A stretch of DNA of 64,000 nucleotides from JBBRUG01 sp038247995 (lineage in GTDB: Bacteria; Chloroflexota; Chloroflexia; Chloroflexales; Chloroflexaceae), in the NCBI GenBank assembly GCA_038247995.1, contig JBBRUG010000001.1:1-64000 (forward strand), written 5' to 3'. Positions 43,558-51,996 of this stretch are shown in pieces; position 1 is the stretch's first letter, and each line of letters opens with the position of its first letter. Under the pieces are notes generated by a model. The model did no database searches, was not told where the DNA came from, and saw nothing but the letters and a program-made list of their open reading frames with translations. Position numbers and translations under genes: made by a program.

Positions 43558-43561
43558 AACG

Positions 43562-44557
43562 ATGCGCTTTTCAATTCGCTTCAACAACGACCTCCCAATC
43601 GGCGACTACCCCGCCCTGGCGCAGGCTGCCGAGGCGGCGGGTTTTGATCAGTTCTGGGTCAGCGACGATCTGTTCCTCTATGGCGTCTGGCCGATCCTGA
43701 CTGCCTGCGCTATGGCTACCCGGCGCATCCAACTCGGCACCTGCATTGTCAACCCCTACACGGCCCATCCGGTCGAGATCGCGATGCAGGCTGCGGCCCT
43801 GGATACGTTGAGTGGCGGCCGCTTGAACGTAGGCATTGCCGCCGGGGCCGCCGAATTTTTGGGCTGGATCGGTATTGCGCAGGAGCGCCCGCTCGCCACA
43901 ACGGCTGCGAGCCTGCGCCGCCTGCGTGCGCTCTTCGCCGGCGCTAGCGGCCCTTTCAGCGATGCCGGCCTGCCGGCATGGGGCGCCGAAGCGCATCTGC
44001 GCGTTTCTACACGGCCCATTCCGCTCTATCTTGGCGCGATGAGTCCGCGTATGCATCACCTGATCGGCACCCTCGCCGATGGTGGCCTGCCGCTGCTCTT
44101 CCCGCCCGAGCATTATGCTGTTGTCGCCGAGCGTGTGCGTGCCGGCGCCGCGGAGGTCGGGCGCGATCTTGCTCTGATTGACCTTGCCGCGTGCATCTGG
44201 GTGTCGATCGATGTCGACCGCCACAGCGCCGAAACGGCCCTGCGCCATAAACTGGCCTACTACGGCAATGCCATGAGCGACGAAGTGCTTATGCAGGTTG
44301 GCGTTACGCGCGCTGAAGTGCAAGCTGTCGCCGCCACGCTTGCCGCCACCAACAACCTCGCCAAGGCTGCGGCGCAGGTGCCGGCTGCAATGCTCCAGAT
44401 CGGTATCGCCGGCGACGCTCCGGCCCTGATTACGCGCCTCGAACAGCTTGTCGCGCTTGGCGCAACCCACCTCAGCTTCGGCCCACCCCTCGGCCCCGAT
44501 CCGCTTCAGGCGATTAATTTGCTTGGGCGGCATGTGCTGCCGCATTTTCGGGGGTAA
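43562..44557 (+). CDS. LLM-class flavin-dependent oxidoreductase
   Basis: The 331-residue protein is a luciferase-like TIM barrel with 'AEAAGFDQFWVSDDLFLYG', 'RRIQLGTCIVNPYTAHPVEIAMQAAALDTLSGG' and 'LYLGAMSPRMHHLIG'. Such enzymes use FMN or coenzyme F420; 'GxCIVNPYTAHP' is common in the F420-dependent methylene-H4MPT reductase-like group. Its substrate is unknown. It is translationally coupled to the RidA gene, 4 bp apart, with no ribosome site of its own. Confidence 0.88.
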   Translation: MRFSIRFNNDLPIGDYPALAQAAEAAGFDQFWVSDDLFLYGVWPILTACAMATRRIQLGTCIVNPYTAHPVEIAMQAAALDTLSGGRLNVGIAAGAAEFLGWIGIAQERPLATTAASLRRLRALFAGASGPFSDAGLPAWGAEAHLRVSTRPIPLYLGAMSPRMHHLIGTLADGGLPLLFPPEHYAVVAERVRAGAAEVGRDLALIDLAACIWVSIDVDRHSAETALRHKLAYYGNAMSDEVLMQVGVTRAEVQAVAATLAATNNLAKAAAQVPAAMLQIGIAGDAPALITRLEQLVALGATHLSFGPPLGPDPLQAINLLGRHVLPHFRG

Positions 44558-44720
44558 TGGCGGCTGGGCAGCCACGCCTTGAAGGACGCGGTTCATGCCG
44601 TGGGTCGCGGCAGCCGCCTGAAGGCCGCGCCGCTCCCGCTGCACGCATGCGGGCATTCGTGGTCGGTCTGCTCCGCCTGCGGGATCGGCCTTACCTCTGC
44701 GTTGTCCGCCCTCCGACCGA

Positions 44721-44749
44721 TTGCCCCGCTCCACCAGTGGTGTTATACT
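44721..44749 (+). promoter_or_regulatory. Promoter of the TetR/ABC exporter operon
   Basis: TTGCCC (44721-44726), 17-bp spacer, TATACT (44744-44749). It lies 77 bp upstream of the tetR-like start; TATG/CATA-rich sequence between -10 and start (44755-44783) could hold the repressor operator. Confidence 0.5.
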
Positions 44750-44825
44750 TGCGCTATGACCATATGAATAAAGTAGTCACATAAACACAGTTGTGAGGAT
44801 TTTCTTCTGACTCCTGGAGATCCCG

Positions 44826-45422
44826 ATGCCTCGTCCCTTCAGTGCAACCGAACGCGCTCAGATCCAGGCCGGCCTTCAGCAGGCGGCGCAAACCCTGATC
44901 GCGCAGCGCGGAATGCGCCATATCAATGTGGAAGATCTGACTCGTGCGGTCGGGATCTCGAAGGGCGCGTTTTACCTGTTCTATGCGTCGAAGGAAGAAC
45001 TCTTTTTTACCGTCATCGCTGCCTGGGAGGCCGACTATCAGGCGAGCCTGCTGAATGCGCTCAGCCCGGCGTCGGCAGCGCCCCGCGAGCGTGTTGCCGC
45101 GCTGCTGCGGCGTGCGGTTACACTCTGGCGTGAGCACCCGCTTTTCCGCCAGTTCAGCCGCGACGACTACGAATTGCTCATGCGCCGCCTGTCGCCCGCG
45201 CAGGTTGCTACTGCCGCCCAGACTGACTTGGATTTTGCCGCAGCCCTGATCGAGCGCTGGCACGCCGAGGGCATTGTTGTGCAGCATCCGCCGGCGATGG
45301 TGATGGCGCTGAGCCGGGCCCTGTTCTATGTCAGCCTGCACAGCCCCGAGTTCGACCCGGCGATCTACCCCACTCTCCTCGACCGCCTGATTGCGATGAC
45401 AGCGGTCGAGCTAGTTGGCTAA
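44826..45422 (+). CDS. TetR family transcriptional regulator
   Basis: The 198-residue protein has a TetR DNA-binding head ('AQTLIAQRGMRHINVEDLTR' then the recognition segment 'VGISKGAFYLFYASKEELFF', residues 40-60) and a ligand-binding C-terminal domain with three helices. It is the first gene of an operon with an ABC ATPase and two permeases, which it probably represses until a ligand is bound. GGAGA precedes ATG 44826. Confidence 0.9.
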   Translation: MPRPFSATERAQIQAGLQQAAQTLIAQRGMRHINVEDLTRAVGISKGAFYLFYASKEELFFTVIAAWEADYQASLLNALSPASAAPRERVAALLRRAVTLWREHPLFRQFSRDDYELLMRRLSPAQVATAAQTDLDFAAALIERWHAEGIVVQHPPAMVMALSRALFYVSLHSPEFDPAIYPTLLDRLIAMTAVELVG

Positions 45423-45432
45423 AGGAAAAACG

Positions 45433-46296
45433 ATGATCCAGGTCAATAACTTAACCTACCGCTATCCCGGCGCAGCGGCGGCGGCGATCAGCGAACTGAC
45501 CTTCAGCATAGCGCCGGGTTCCATTTTTGGCTTTCTTGGGCCAAGCGGCGCCGGCAAAAGCACGACCCAGAAGATTCTCAATGGCTTGCTCAGCGGCTAC
45601 ACCGGCCATGCGGAGGTATTGGGCCGTGAGGTTTCGGCGTGGGGCAGCGCCTACTACGAGCAGATTGGGGTTGCCTTCGAGCTGCCCAACCACATGCAGA
45701 AGCTCACTGCACGCGAAAACCTGCGCTACTTCGCCGCGCTATACAAAGGCCCCACGCTGCCGCCCGCCGCACTGCTCGCCCAGGTGGGCTTGGCGGCCGA
45801 CGCCGATGTTCGGGTTGAGCGCTTCTCCAAAGGGATGCGTATGCGGCTCAATGTCGCCCGCGCTTTGCTGCACCAGCCGGCCGTGCTCTTCCTCGATGAG
45901 CCGACCTCAGGCTTAGATCCGGTCAATGCGCAGCGCATCCGCGATCTGATCTGGGCGCAGCGTGATGCCGGGCGCACGATCTTTTTAACCACGCACTCAA
46001 TGAGCATCGCCGACGAACTCTGCGATCAGGTGGCGATCCTGGTCGATGGCAAGATTGCCGCGATCGACACGCCGCGGGCGCTCAAATTGCGCTTCGGCGC
46101 GCCCACCGTGCGCGTGGAATATCAGCATGGCGTTGGGTTAAATCAACGCGACTTCCTGCTTACTGAACTTGCCGACAGCCAATCGTTCGCCGATCTGTTG
46201 CGTAGCGGCACGATCCAGACTATCCACACCCAGGAAGCAACGCTTGAGCAGGTGTTTGTACAGCTCACCGGGCGGATACTGCGGGCTGCGGGCTGA
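45433..46296 (+). CDS. ABC exporter ATP-binding protein
   Basis: The 287-residue ATPase has Walker A 'GPSGAGKS', Q-loop 'IGVAFELPNHMQ', signature 'FSKGMRMRLNVARAL', Walker B 'VLFLDEPTSGLDP' and the switch His in 'LTTHSMSIADELCD', like drug-export and fluoroquinolone exporter subunits. The C-terminal 'EATLEQVFVQLTGR' tail is typical. AAAGGAA precedes ATG 45433, just after the tetR stop. It should work with the two permeases that follow. Confidence 0.92.
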   Translation: MIQVNNLTYRYPGAAAAAISELTFSIAPGSIFGFLGPSGAGKSTTQKILNGLLSGYTGHAEVLGREVSAWGSAYYEQIGVAFELPNHMQKLTARENLRYFAALYKGPTLPPAALLAQVGLAADADVRVERFSKGMRMRLNVARALLHQPAVLFLDEPTSGLDPVNAQRIRDLIWAQRDAGRTIFLTTHSMSIADELCDQVAILVDGKIAAIDTPRALKLRFGAPTVRVEYQHGVGLNQRDFLLTELADSQSFADLLRSGTIQTIHTQEATLEQVFVQLTGRILRAAG

Positions 46297-46335
46297 GAGC
46301 GAATCCAAGCATCACTTGTCACTTGGAGTACATCA

Positions 46336-47052
46336 ATGCGTCGTTTAGGCGTAACCCTATTCTGGGATGTTCAGTTGCAACTGCGCAACGGTTTTTATGG
46401 CGCCGCCGCCTTCGTGTTGCTCTGCTGGGCGGCCTTGCTTAGCCTGGTGCCGGGCGCGGCAATGCGTTGGGCGCTGCCGCCGTTGATCCTGGGCAACCTG
46501 GTGCTGGGCAGTTTCTATTTTGTGGGCGGCCTAGTGCTGTTGGAGCGCGCCGAGGGTTCGCTGACGGCGCGTACCGTAACCCCGCTGCGCCCCAGCGAAT
46601 ATTTGGCTGCGAAGGTTGGGTCATTGGCGCTGCTCTGTGTGCTCGAAAGCACCCTGCTTGCACTGCTCTTTGTGGGGCCGAGTTTCGCCCTGGCGCCGTT
46701 TCTCGCCGGTGTAATCAGCGGTGCCGTGTTGCTGACGCTGGCCGGATTCAGCACTGTGGTGCGCTTCGCGTCGATCAACGAATATCTAATGCCTTCGGTG
46801 CTGATAACCGCCGTGCTGACGTTGCCACTCGTCGGTTATGTCGGCGGTTGGACAGCCTGGCCGCTCTATCTGCACCCCTTCACGCCGGCGCTTGTGCTCG
46901 TGGAGGCCGCCTTTGCGCCGGTTGCGTCGTGGAAGATTGGGTATGGGCTTGGGGTGGGAATGCTCTGGATCGGGTTGGCCGTCTGGCTGGCCCGCCGTGA
47001 TTTTCGGCGCTACGTGCGCGGTGACGGTCTTGCCGAAGGAGCCTTCAGATGA
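46336..47052 (+). CDS. ABC exporter permease subunit 1
   Basis: The 238-residue membrane protein has about six hydrophobic segments and the ABC-2 pattern 'LLERAEGSLTARTVTPLRPSEYLAAKV' in a cytoplasmic loop. It resembles the fluoroquinolone export permease arrangement in which two permeases pair with one ATPase. GGAG precedes ATG 46336. Its stop overlaps the next start (ATGA). Confidence 0.85.
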   Translation: MRRLGVTLFWDVQLQLRNGFYGAAAFVLLCWAALLSLVPGAAMRWALPPLILGNLVLGSFYFVGGLVLLERAEGSLTARTVTPLRPSEYLAAKVGSLALLCVLESTLLALLFVGPSFALAPFLAGVISGAVLLTLAGFSTVVRFASINEYLMPSVLITAVLTLPLVGYVGGWTAWPLYLHPFTPALVLVEAAFAPVASWKIGYGLGVGMLWIGLAVWLARRDFRRYVRGDGLAEGAFR

Positions 47053-47777
47053 ACACGCTCACGTTAATTCGTGTGCTTGGCCCGCTCGATGCGCGTGGGG
47101 TTGGGCGCGATGCATTGTTGCGCTGGCTGGTTGTAATGCCGGTCGGGATCGCTCTGGCAATTCGGGGGGTGTTACCGGCCCTGCTCGAACGCGCCGTGCC
47201 GCTACTGCCCTTCGACTTGATGGCTTTTTATGCGCCGCTCATGGCCTACGTGTTACTGCTGATCACGCCCCTGCTGGCCGGCATGGTGATCGGCTTTCAA
47301 CTGCTCGATCAGCGCGACGACGGCGTGCTCGATGCGTTGCGAATTACGCCGCCCCGCCTGCGCGGCTACCTAGCCTACAAACTGGCCCTGCCGATCCTGG
47401 TCGGCGTCGGCCTCACGCTGATCACCTTCCCGCTGGCCGGGTTGAGCATCGGTGGGCCGGGCGCGTTACTCATCGCTGCTGTGGGTATCGCGCCGCATGG
47501 GCCGTTGTTCGCGCTCTTCCTGGTCGCCTTCGCCACGAACAAAGTCCAGGGCTTTGCGCTGACCAAAATGAGTAACGTGCTGCTCATGCTCCCGCTTGCC
47601 GCTGCCTTCGCCCCAGCGGCATGGCACCCGTTGCTCGCCATCGCGCCCGGCTACTGGCCCGCCCAACTGCTCTGGACGCTGCAAAGCGGCGGCACCGGCG
47701 CGCCGATCTACCTGGCCGCCGCGCTGGCCTATCAACTTCTGATCGGCTGGGCGCTGCTGCGGCGGATTGAACGCTGA
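47049..47777 (+). CDS. ABC exporter permease subunit 2
   Basis: The 242-residue membrane protein has about six helices and a matching cytoplasmic loop 'LLDQRDDGVLDALRITPPRLRGYLAYKL'. It overlaps the first permease by four bases and completes the exporter, whose export substrate is not known. The next gene (surE) is convergent. Confidence 0.85.
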   Translation: MNTLTLIRVLGPLDARGVGRDALLRWLVVMPVGIALAIRGVLPALLERAVPLLPFDLMAFYAPLMAYVLLLITPLLAGMVIGFQLLDQRDDGVLDALRITPPRLRGYLAYKLALPILVGVGLTLITFPLAGLSIGGPGALLIAAVGIAPHGPLFALFLVAFATNKVQGFALTKMSNVLLMLPLAAAFAPAAWHPLLAIAPGYWPAQLLWTLQSGGTGAPIYLAAALAYQLLIGWALLRRIER

Positions 47778-47848
47778 TGTTCGCATGGTACAGACGCCTC
47801 GCCGCCCGCATCCAGATAATCTGCGCAATCTGCGGATCTCTTTACCGC

Positions 47849-48640
47849 TCAAATCTCCTTCAGCGCCCCACGTAAGTCCAAAGCACTCCCACCTACTAGC
47901 GGCGCCAGCGGCGTGATCGAGACATAGCCGGTACGTACGGCGCCGTCGTCGGTATGCTCGGCGAACGTCGGTACCCGATCGCGTTGATAGGTGAAACTGA
48001 GCGCACGTTTATCATCGGCGTCGGGCGCGCCAATAGCTACATCGATCACACTGCCATAAAAAAAGCCCGACAGTTCGGTCTGCCGAAAACCGCGTATATC
48101 GTTCAGATCATGCACGTGGGGCACATTCACATTCAGCACCAGCGGACCATTGCCGCGCATCCGCTCCAGCAGCGGGAAGCTGCGCACCGCTACCCAGGCC
48201 GCGGTTGCCCAGGGCATCGGCGCATCGCCCTTAAATTGCTGCGAAATGGCCAGTGCCGGCAATCCGTAGAGCGCGCCGATCATCGCCGCGCCGACGGTGC
48301 CGCTGAGCAAGACATTCGTGCCCGTGTTTAAGCCGCGGTTAATCCCCGACACAATCACATCCGGTCGCGGGCCAAGATCGCCGAGCAGGCCCACCGTAAC
48401 ACAGGCTACCGGCGTGCCTTCAACCGCAAAAGCCGCAATCTCGGCGTGCGCCGGATCGGGCGCCGGCACCGCCCGCACATGTGGATTGCGCCGAGGCGGC
48501 AGACTCATGCTCATTCCGCTCTGCTCTTCGAGCGGCGCAATGATTGTCACCGTCCCTAGCCCGGCTTCGTGCAGCGCTCCCGCCAGCGCCCATAAGCCCG
48601 GGCTATCGATCCCGTCGTCGTTGGTTACCAAAATATGCAT
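47849..48640 (-). CDS. surE: 5'/3'-nucleotidase SurE
   Basis: The 263-residue enzyme has the SurE start 'MHILVTNDDGIDSPGLWALA' with metal-binding Asp residues, 'IIAPLEEQSGMSMSL', and 'VSGINRGLNTGTNVLLSGTVGAAMIG'. It dephosphorylates nucleoside monophosphates in stationary-phase or stress responses. AAGGAGTAG precedes the ATG. It is convergent with the ABC exporter operon. Confidence 0.95.
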   Translation of the reverse strand: MHILVTNDDGIDSPGLWALAGALHEAGLGTVTIIAPLEEQSGMSMSLPPRRNPHVRAVPAPDPAHAEIAAFAVEGTPVACVTVGLLGDLGPRPDVIVSGINRGLNTGTNVLLSGTVGAAMIGALYGLPALAISQQFKGDAPMPWATAAWVAVRSFPLLERMRGNGPLVLNVNVPHVHDLNDIRGFRQTELSGFFYGSVIDVAIGAPDADDKRALSFTYQRDRVPTFAEHTDDGAVRTGYVSITPLAPLVGGSALDLRGALKEI

Positions 48641-48727
48641 CAGCTACTCCTTGTTTACCGCTCCAGAATTGTTTATTGCACAGGGTAAAGATTGTTGCGC
48701 GGGCTGCGCCCCAACCCTCCGCGGCGG

Positions 48728-48803
48728 CGATCGGCGATCGGCGCTCGGCGATCGGCGCTCGCCGATCGCCGATCGGTTATCGGCGATCGGCTATCGGTTA
48801 TCC
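48728..48803. repeat. Degenerate heptamer array (CGATCGG-like, about 11 units)
   Basis: Eleven 7-bp units related to CGATCGG, including CGCTCGG, CGATCGC, TTATCGG and CTATCGG, occupy the 3' flank of the MFS gene and reach its last codons. It has internal inverted symmetry and could fold. Confidence 0.75.
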
Positions 48804-50084
48804 CGTTACCTCGACCGGCGCCTTCCCGATGCCCATGTTCAAGTACAATGCTGCGCCGATCAACCGCAACGTTCCGGCGGCGATCAACGCTACAAACAGT
48901 CCGGCGGTGTCGGCGAGAATTGTTCCGATCAGCGGCATCATGAACAACGCGGTGTTTTGCAGCGTCTGGTAGAGGCCGATATAGCTGGCCTGATGATCCG
49001 GCGGCACGCTGCTTAACACCAAATCGAAGTGAACTAACTCGTTGCCTGCCGCAAAAAAGCCGACTAGCCCGGCCAAAATCGCCAGCAAGAGGATCGAATT
49101 GGTTGCTGCAACGGCAAAGGGGTACACCGCCATGCCGAAGCTGCTCAGCAGGAGCACCCGACCGATCCCGAGCCGCCGGGTTAGGATCGACCAGATCGTA
49201 TAGGCGACAACCAGCACGCCGCTGCCGACGGTCGCAATCAAGCCGATCGCGGCATCGTCGGCGCCGACGACACGCACATAGTAGAGCGGCAAGAGTGGAA
49301 TGAGCATCGCTGCACCGGCGCGGAACACAAAGGCGCTGGCGGCGAAGCGGAGGAAAGCCGGCGGCGCCTCGCGCAGTTGGGTGCGCAGGGAGTCGAACCG
49401 TTCGCCAAGCGAGCGGCGCTGCTTTGCGGGGATGACCCCTAGCGCCGGTCGATCAGGCAGTTCAATCGAGCGGGAGAAAATAAAGCTCAGCAGGCCGCCG
49501 AAAAATGAGCCGATGAACACGATTTGATAATTTAGTGGAAAGCTGATCCGAGTGAGGATCTGGCCCACAATCGCCACTGTGATCGCCGTCATCGCCCCCA
49601 GGCTCGACCAGCGCAGGCTCATGAGGAAGAAGCGGCGGCGCGGGCCGGCTACTGCGCCCATTACTACGGTGAACGCGACATTCATGAACGTGTTCGGCAC
49701 GGTGGCGCAGGCCCAGATGATCACCACGGCCCAGGGGACGAACTCCAGCGGGATCACAAACGGCAACAGGCCGAAGATCGCATACGACCAGAGCACCCAG
49801 ACGCGCATGCCTGAATACCAGGGCACGATTTGGCGCTGACGTTCCAGAAAGCGGCCAATTGGCACGGCGAGCAGCGCGCCGGTGAGCGCCGGCAGCGACG
49901 TAATCAGCCCTACCAACAGGCTTGATGCGCCGAGGCGAGCTAAAAATACGGCCAGGAACGTGCCGACGCCGGTGACGATTCCGACGCCGATGCCGTCGAT
50001 TAAGACATTCCGTACATTCCGATCAGCAACGCTGCGTGGGCGGAGAATGGCGCGCAGTTCACTATTGGGGAGACGCAGAGACAT
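48798..50084 (-). CDS. Major facilitator superfamily transporter
   Basis: The 428-residue inner-membrane protein has twelve hydrophobic segments, motif-A-like 'AVPIGRFLERQRQIVPW' between helices 2 and 3, and a long central loop after helix 6. No substrate is indicated. ATG 50084 is chosen over an upstream GTG at 50096; ribosome-binding sequence is weak for both. The 3' end merges with a heptamer array. Confidence 0.83.
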   Translation of the reverse strand: MSLRLPNSELRAILRPRSVADRNVRNVLIDGIGVGIVTGVGTFLAVFLARLGASSLLVGLITSLPALTGALLAVPIGRFLERQRQIVPWYSGMRVWVLWSYAIFGLLPFVIPLEFVPWAVVIIWACATVPNTFMNVAFTVVMGAVAGPRRRFFLMSLRWSSLGAMTAITVAIVGQILTRISFPLNYQIVFIGSFFGGLLSFIFSRSIELPDRPALGVIPAKQRRSLGERFDSLRTQLREAPPAFLRFAASAFVFRAGAAMLIPLLPLYYVRVVGADDAAIGLIATVGSGVLVVAYTIWSILTRRLGIGRVLLLSSFGMAVYPFAVAATNSILLLAILAGLVGFFAAGNELVHFDLVLSSVPPDHQASYIGLYQTLQNTALFMMPLIGTILADTAGLFVALIAAGTLRLIGAALYLNMGIGKAPVEVTG

Positions 50085-50599
50085 ACACCTGATCACTGTG
50101 GCTGTACCGGGTTAGCCGGCGCGAACATGTTCAGGCAGTATACCGCAGTTTGTTTGTTCTTCCGGCGGTGCGCCGAGCCGTTTGCAGGGCGGCGCTGCCC
50201 CCTGCAACCCCCGCTGGAGGGCCGTGCCGCCCTCCAGACCACCCCGCATGGGTGGCCGCAGTGTGCCGCTTGGCCCGTTGCCATGCCTTTACGCGCTGAC
50301 GCGCCACATATTGACTACGGTCTACCTGATTATTTTTTGCACCTATGGGCATGAATGAACCGCCCATCGGCGGTGTGCCGCCGCGCTCGCCCGCGCGTGA
50401 GCGCGCACGGGCATAACCCGCCCGCCGTGTTCGTCGGAGCGCGCTCACGTTAGGGTCCAGGGGCGAAGCCCCGGCCGGGGGAGTCCAGAGGGGCGAAGGT
50501 TCGCCCCTCTGGCGCGGGCACGGGGCGCGTAGCCCCGCCGAAACGCAGGCACGGGGCGCGTAGCCCCGCTAGAGCGCAGGCGCGGGGCGCGCAGCCTCG
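50085..50599. other. 515-bp gene-free region with hairpins and 31-bp repeats
   Basis: No gene was recognised. It contains a hairpin AGGGGCGAAGG/TTCGCCCCT near 50487-50510 and the start of a 31-bp tandem repeat (50513-50605) in which each copy carries a GGGGC/GCCCC stem. The flanking genes are divergent or same-strand with no shared promoter visible. Confidence 0.6.
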
Positions 50600-50605
50600 C
50601 TAGAG
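50513..50605. repeat. 31-bp tandem repeat, 3 copies, entering the hydrolase gene
   Basis: Three 31-bp copies (50513-50543, 50544-50574, 50575-50605) each contain a GGGGCGCGTAGCCCC hairpin or a variant. The last copy covers the stop codon of the hydrolase gene, so the array shapes that gene's C-terminus and its mRNA end. Confidence 0.8.
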
Positions 50606-51451
50606 CGCCTCAATCCACGGCAGCAAGATTTCCAAACACGCCTCGGGCGTCTCATCAAAGGCGCAGTGGCCGCTTTCAGGAATGATCGCGATGTCGGCCT
50701 GGGGAATGAGCGTGCGCTTGAAGTATTCAGCGAGGGCGACTGGCACTGAGCGATCTTCGGCGCCCCACAGCAGCAGCGTAGGCACTTTGATCGCGCCGCG
50801 CTCGGCTGCGAGGAAGAGGCGGGGGAAGGCGCGGGTTACGGCCAGGTAGGCCGCCGGGCCGCCGGGGCGGCGCAGTGGGGCGGCAAACTGCTCAACCAGT
50901 TCGGGCGTTACGCGCTCTTTGCGGTAGTACGCCGCGAGCAACCCCTGGCGGGCGCCGCGCTCGTTGGCGATCACGCCGGCCAGCGTTTCACCGATACCCG
51001 GCGCACGGGCAACGGAAAAGAAGAAGTTGTCGAGCGTCGAAGGCTGGTTGCGCGAGTCGTTGAGGCCGGTTGTGGCCGTCAGCACTAACCCCTGCACGAG
51101 AAACGGGTAACTGATCGTGAGCTGTGCCGCAACCATGCCGCCCATCGAGTGACCGACGACAATCGCCGGGCCTGGACAGACAGCGGCGATAAACTCGGCG
51201 ACCTGGGCGGCCCAGAGGTCGCGGGAAGGCGGTTCAGACGGGATGGCCGAGCGCCCGAAGAAGTGTAGGTCGAGCGCATAGAGCGTATGCTGCTCTGCAA
51301 TCGGCCGCATGATTGCCCGCCAGTGCTCAATCATGGCGCCGTAGCCGTGAATGAGCAGCACCGGCAGGCCCCGTTTCGGCCCCGACTCCCAGTAGCGCAC
51401 GGCGCCGTAGCGGCCTGCAAACCAGCGCTCAACGATGGTATTGGTATTCAT
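50600..51451 (-). CDS. Alpha/beta hydrolase
   Basis: The 283-residue hydrolase has 'LLIHGYGAMIEHWRAIM', the nucleophile elbow 'VVGHSMGGMVAAQL', an Asp in 'LLLWGAEDRSVP' and the His in 'ESGHCAFDE'. The start at ATG 51451 removes an unrelated upstream stretch and leaves 7 bp to the preceding gene. The position at the end of the chlorosome cluster recalls BchO-like hydrolases near bacteriochlorophyll genes, but no specific resemblance was confirmed. Confidence 0.85.
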   Translation of the reverse strand: MNTNTIVERWFAGRYGAVRYWESGPKRGLPVLLIHGYGAMIEHWRAIMRPIAEQHTLYALDLHFFGRSAIPSEPPSRDLWAAQVAEFIAAVCPGPAIVVGHSMGGMVAAQLTISYPFLVQGLVLTATTGLNDSRNQPSTLDNFFFSVARAPGIGETLAGVIANERGARQGLLAAYYRKERVTPELVEQFAAPLRRPGGPAAYLAVTRAFPRLFLAAERGAIKVPTLLLWGAEDRSVPVALAEYFKRTLIPQADIAIIPESGHCAFDETPEACLEILLPWIEAL

Positions 51452-51458
51452 GCCTGTG

Positions 51459-51947
51459 CTACCGTTCGATGGTGATGCGCTGGGCATTGGGCACACTGCT
51501 CTGCGCAACGGATGCCGGCGGGCCTTCAATCATGCGCCGCAGCCGATCGAGCTGGATGCGCATGTCGAGTTCGGCGAGCAGCCGCCCAATCCCGACGAAA
51601 AACACGCGCAGCGACGCATTGGATACTTCGTACTCCACGCGATTCTGCACTACTGTGCGCGAACCGTCGCTAAACCAGCGCCAGAGTTCCTGGCCGCGCC
51701 AGAGCCCGCTGATCGTGAGCAGGATGTGGCCGGCGTCACGCTCGGCAACGCTATACTCGGCGCCGGCGAGCGCCAGCGACTTGAGCCGCATGCGGTGCAG
51801 GCTGCCGAGCGTCATCAGGTCGCCCTCCAGCGGCTCCAGAATCACGAGCGGCGAGCGCCATTGGTCGAGCAGTTCCGGTGTGGTCAGCCAGCGCTCAACG
51901 ACATCCGGCGTGGTGTTGATCGAGACCCATTCTTCTTGTGTAATCAT
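51459..51947 (-). CDS. SRPBCC family protein
   Basis: The 162-residue protein fits the START/Bet v1-like ligand-binding fold: 'VSINTTPDVVERWLTTPELLDQW' start, central beta strands and a C-terminal long helix ('LAELDMRIQLDRLRRMIEG'). Such proteins bind lipids, pigments or polyketides. AAGG is five bases before the ATG. It lies between the NAD(P)H dehydrogenase-like gene and the alpha/beta hydrolase gene, near the pigment cluster. Confidence 0.8.
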   Translation of the reverse strand: MITQEEWVSINTTPDVVERWLTTPELLDQWRSPLVILEPLEGDLMTLGSLHRMRLKSLALAGAEYSVAERDAGHILLTISGLWRGQELWRWFSDGSRTVVQNRVEYEVSNASLRVFFVGIGRLLAELDMRIQLDRLRRMIEGPPASVAQSSVPNAQRITIER

Positions 51948-51996
51948 AGTAGCCTTGGCGTGGGGCCGACGTGGGTAGTGCGGCCTTTACGGTTCA

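Noticed and set aside
43571..44734. Minus-strand 387-codon frame opposite the LLM oxidoreductase gene
   Set aside because: The plus-strand protein has clear family motifs; the antisense translation has none.
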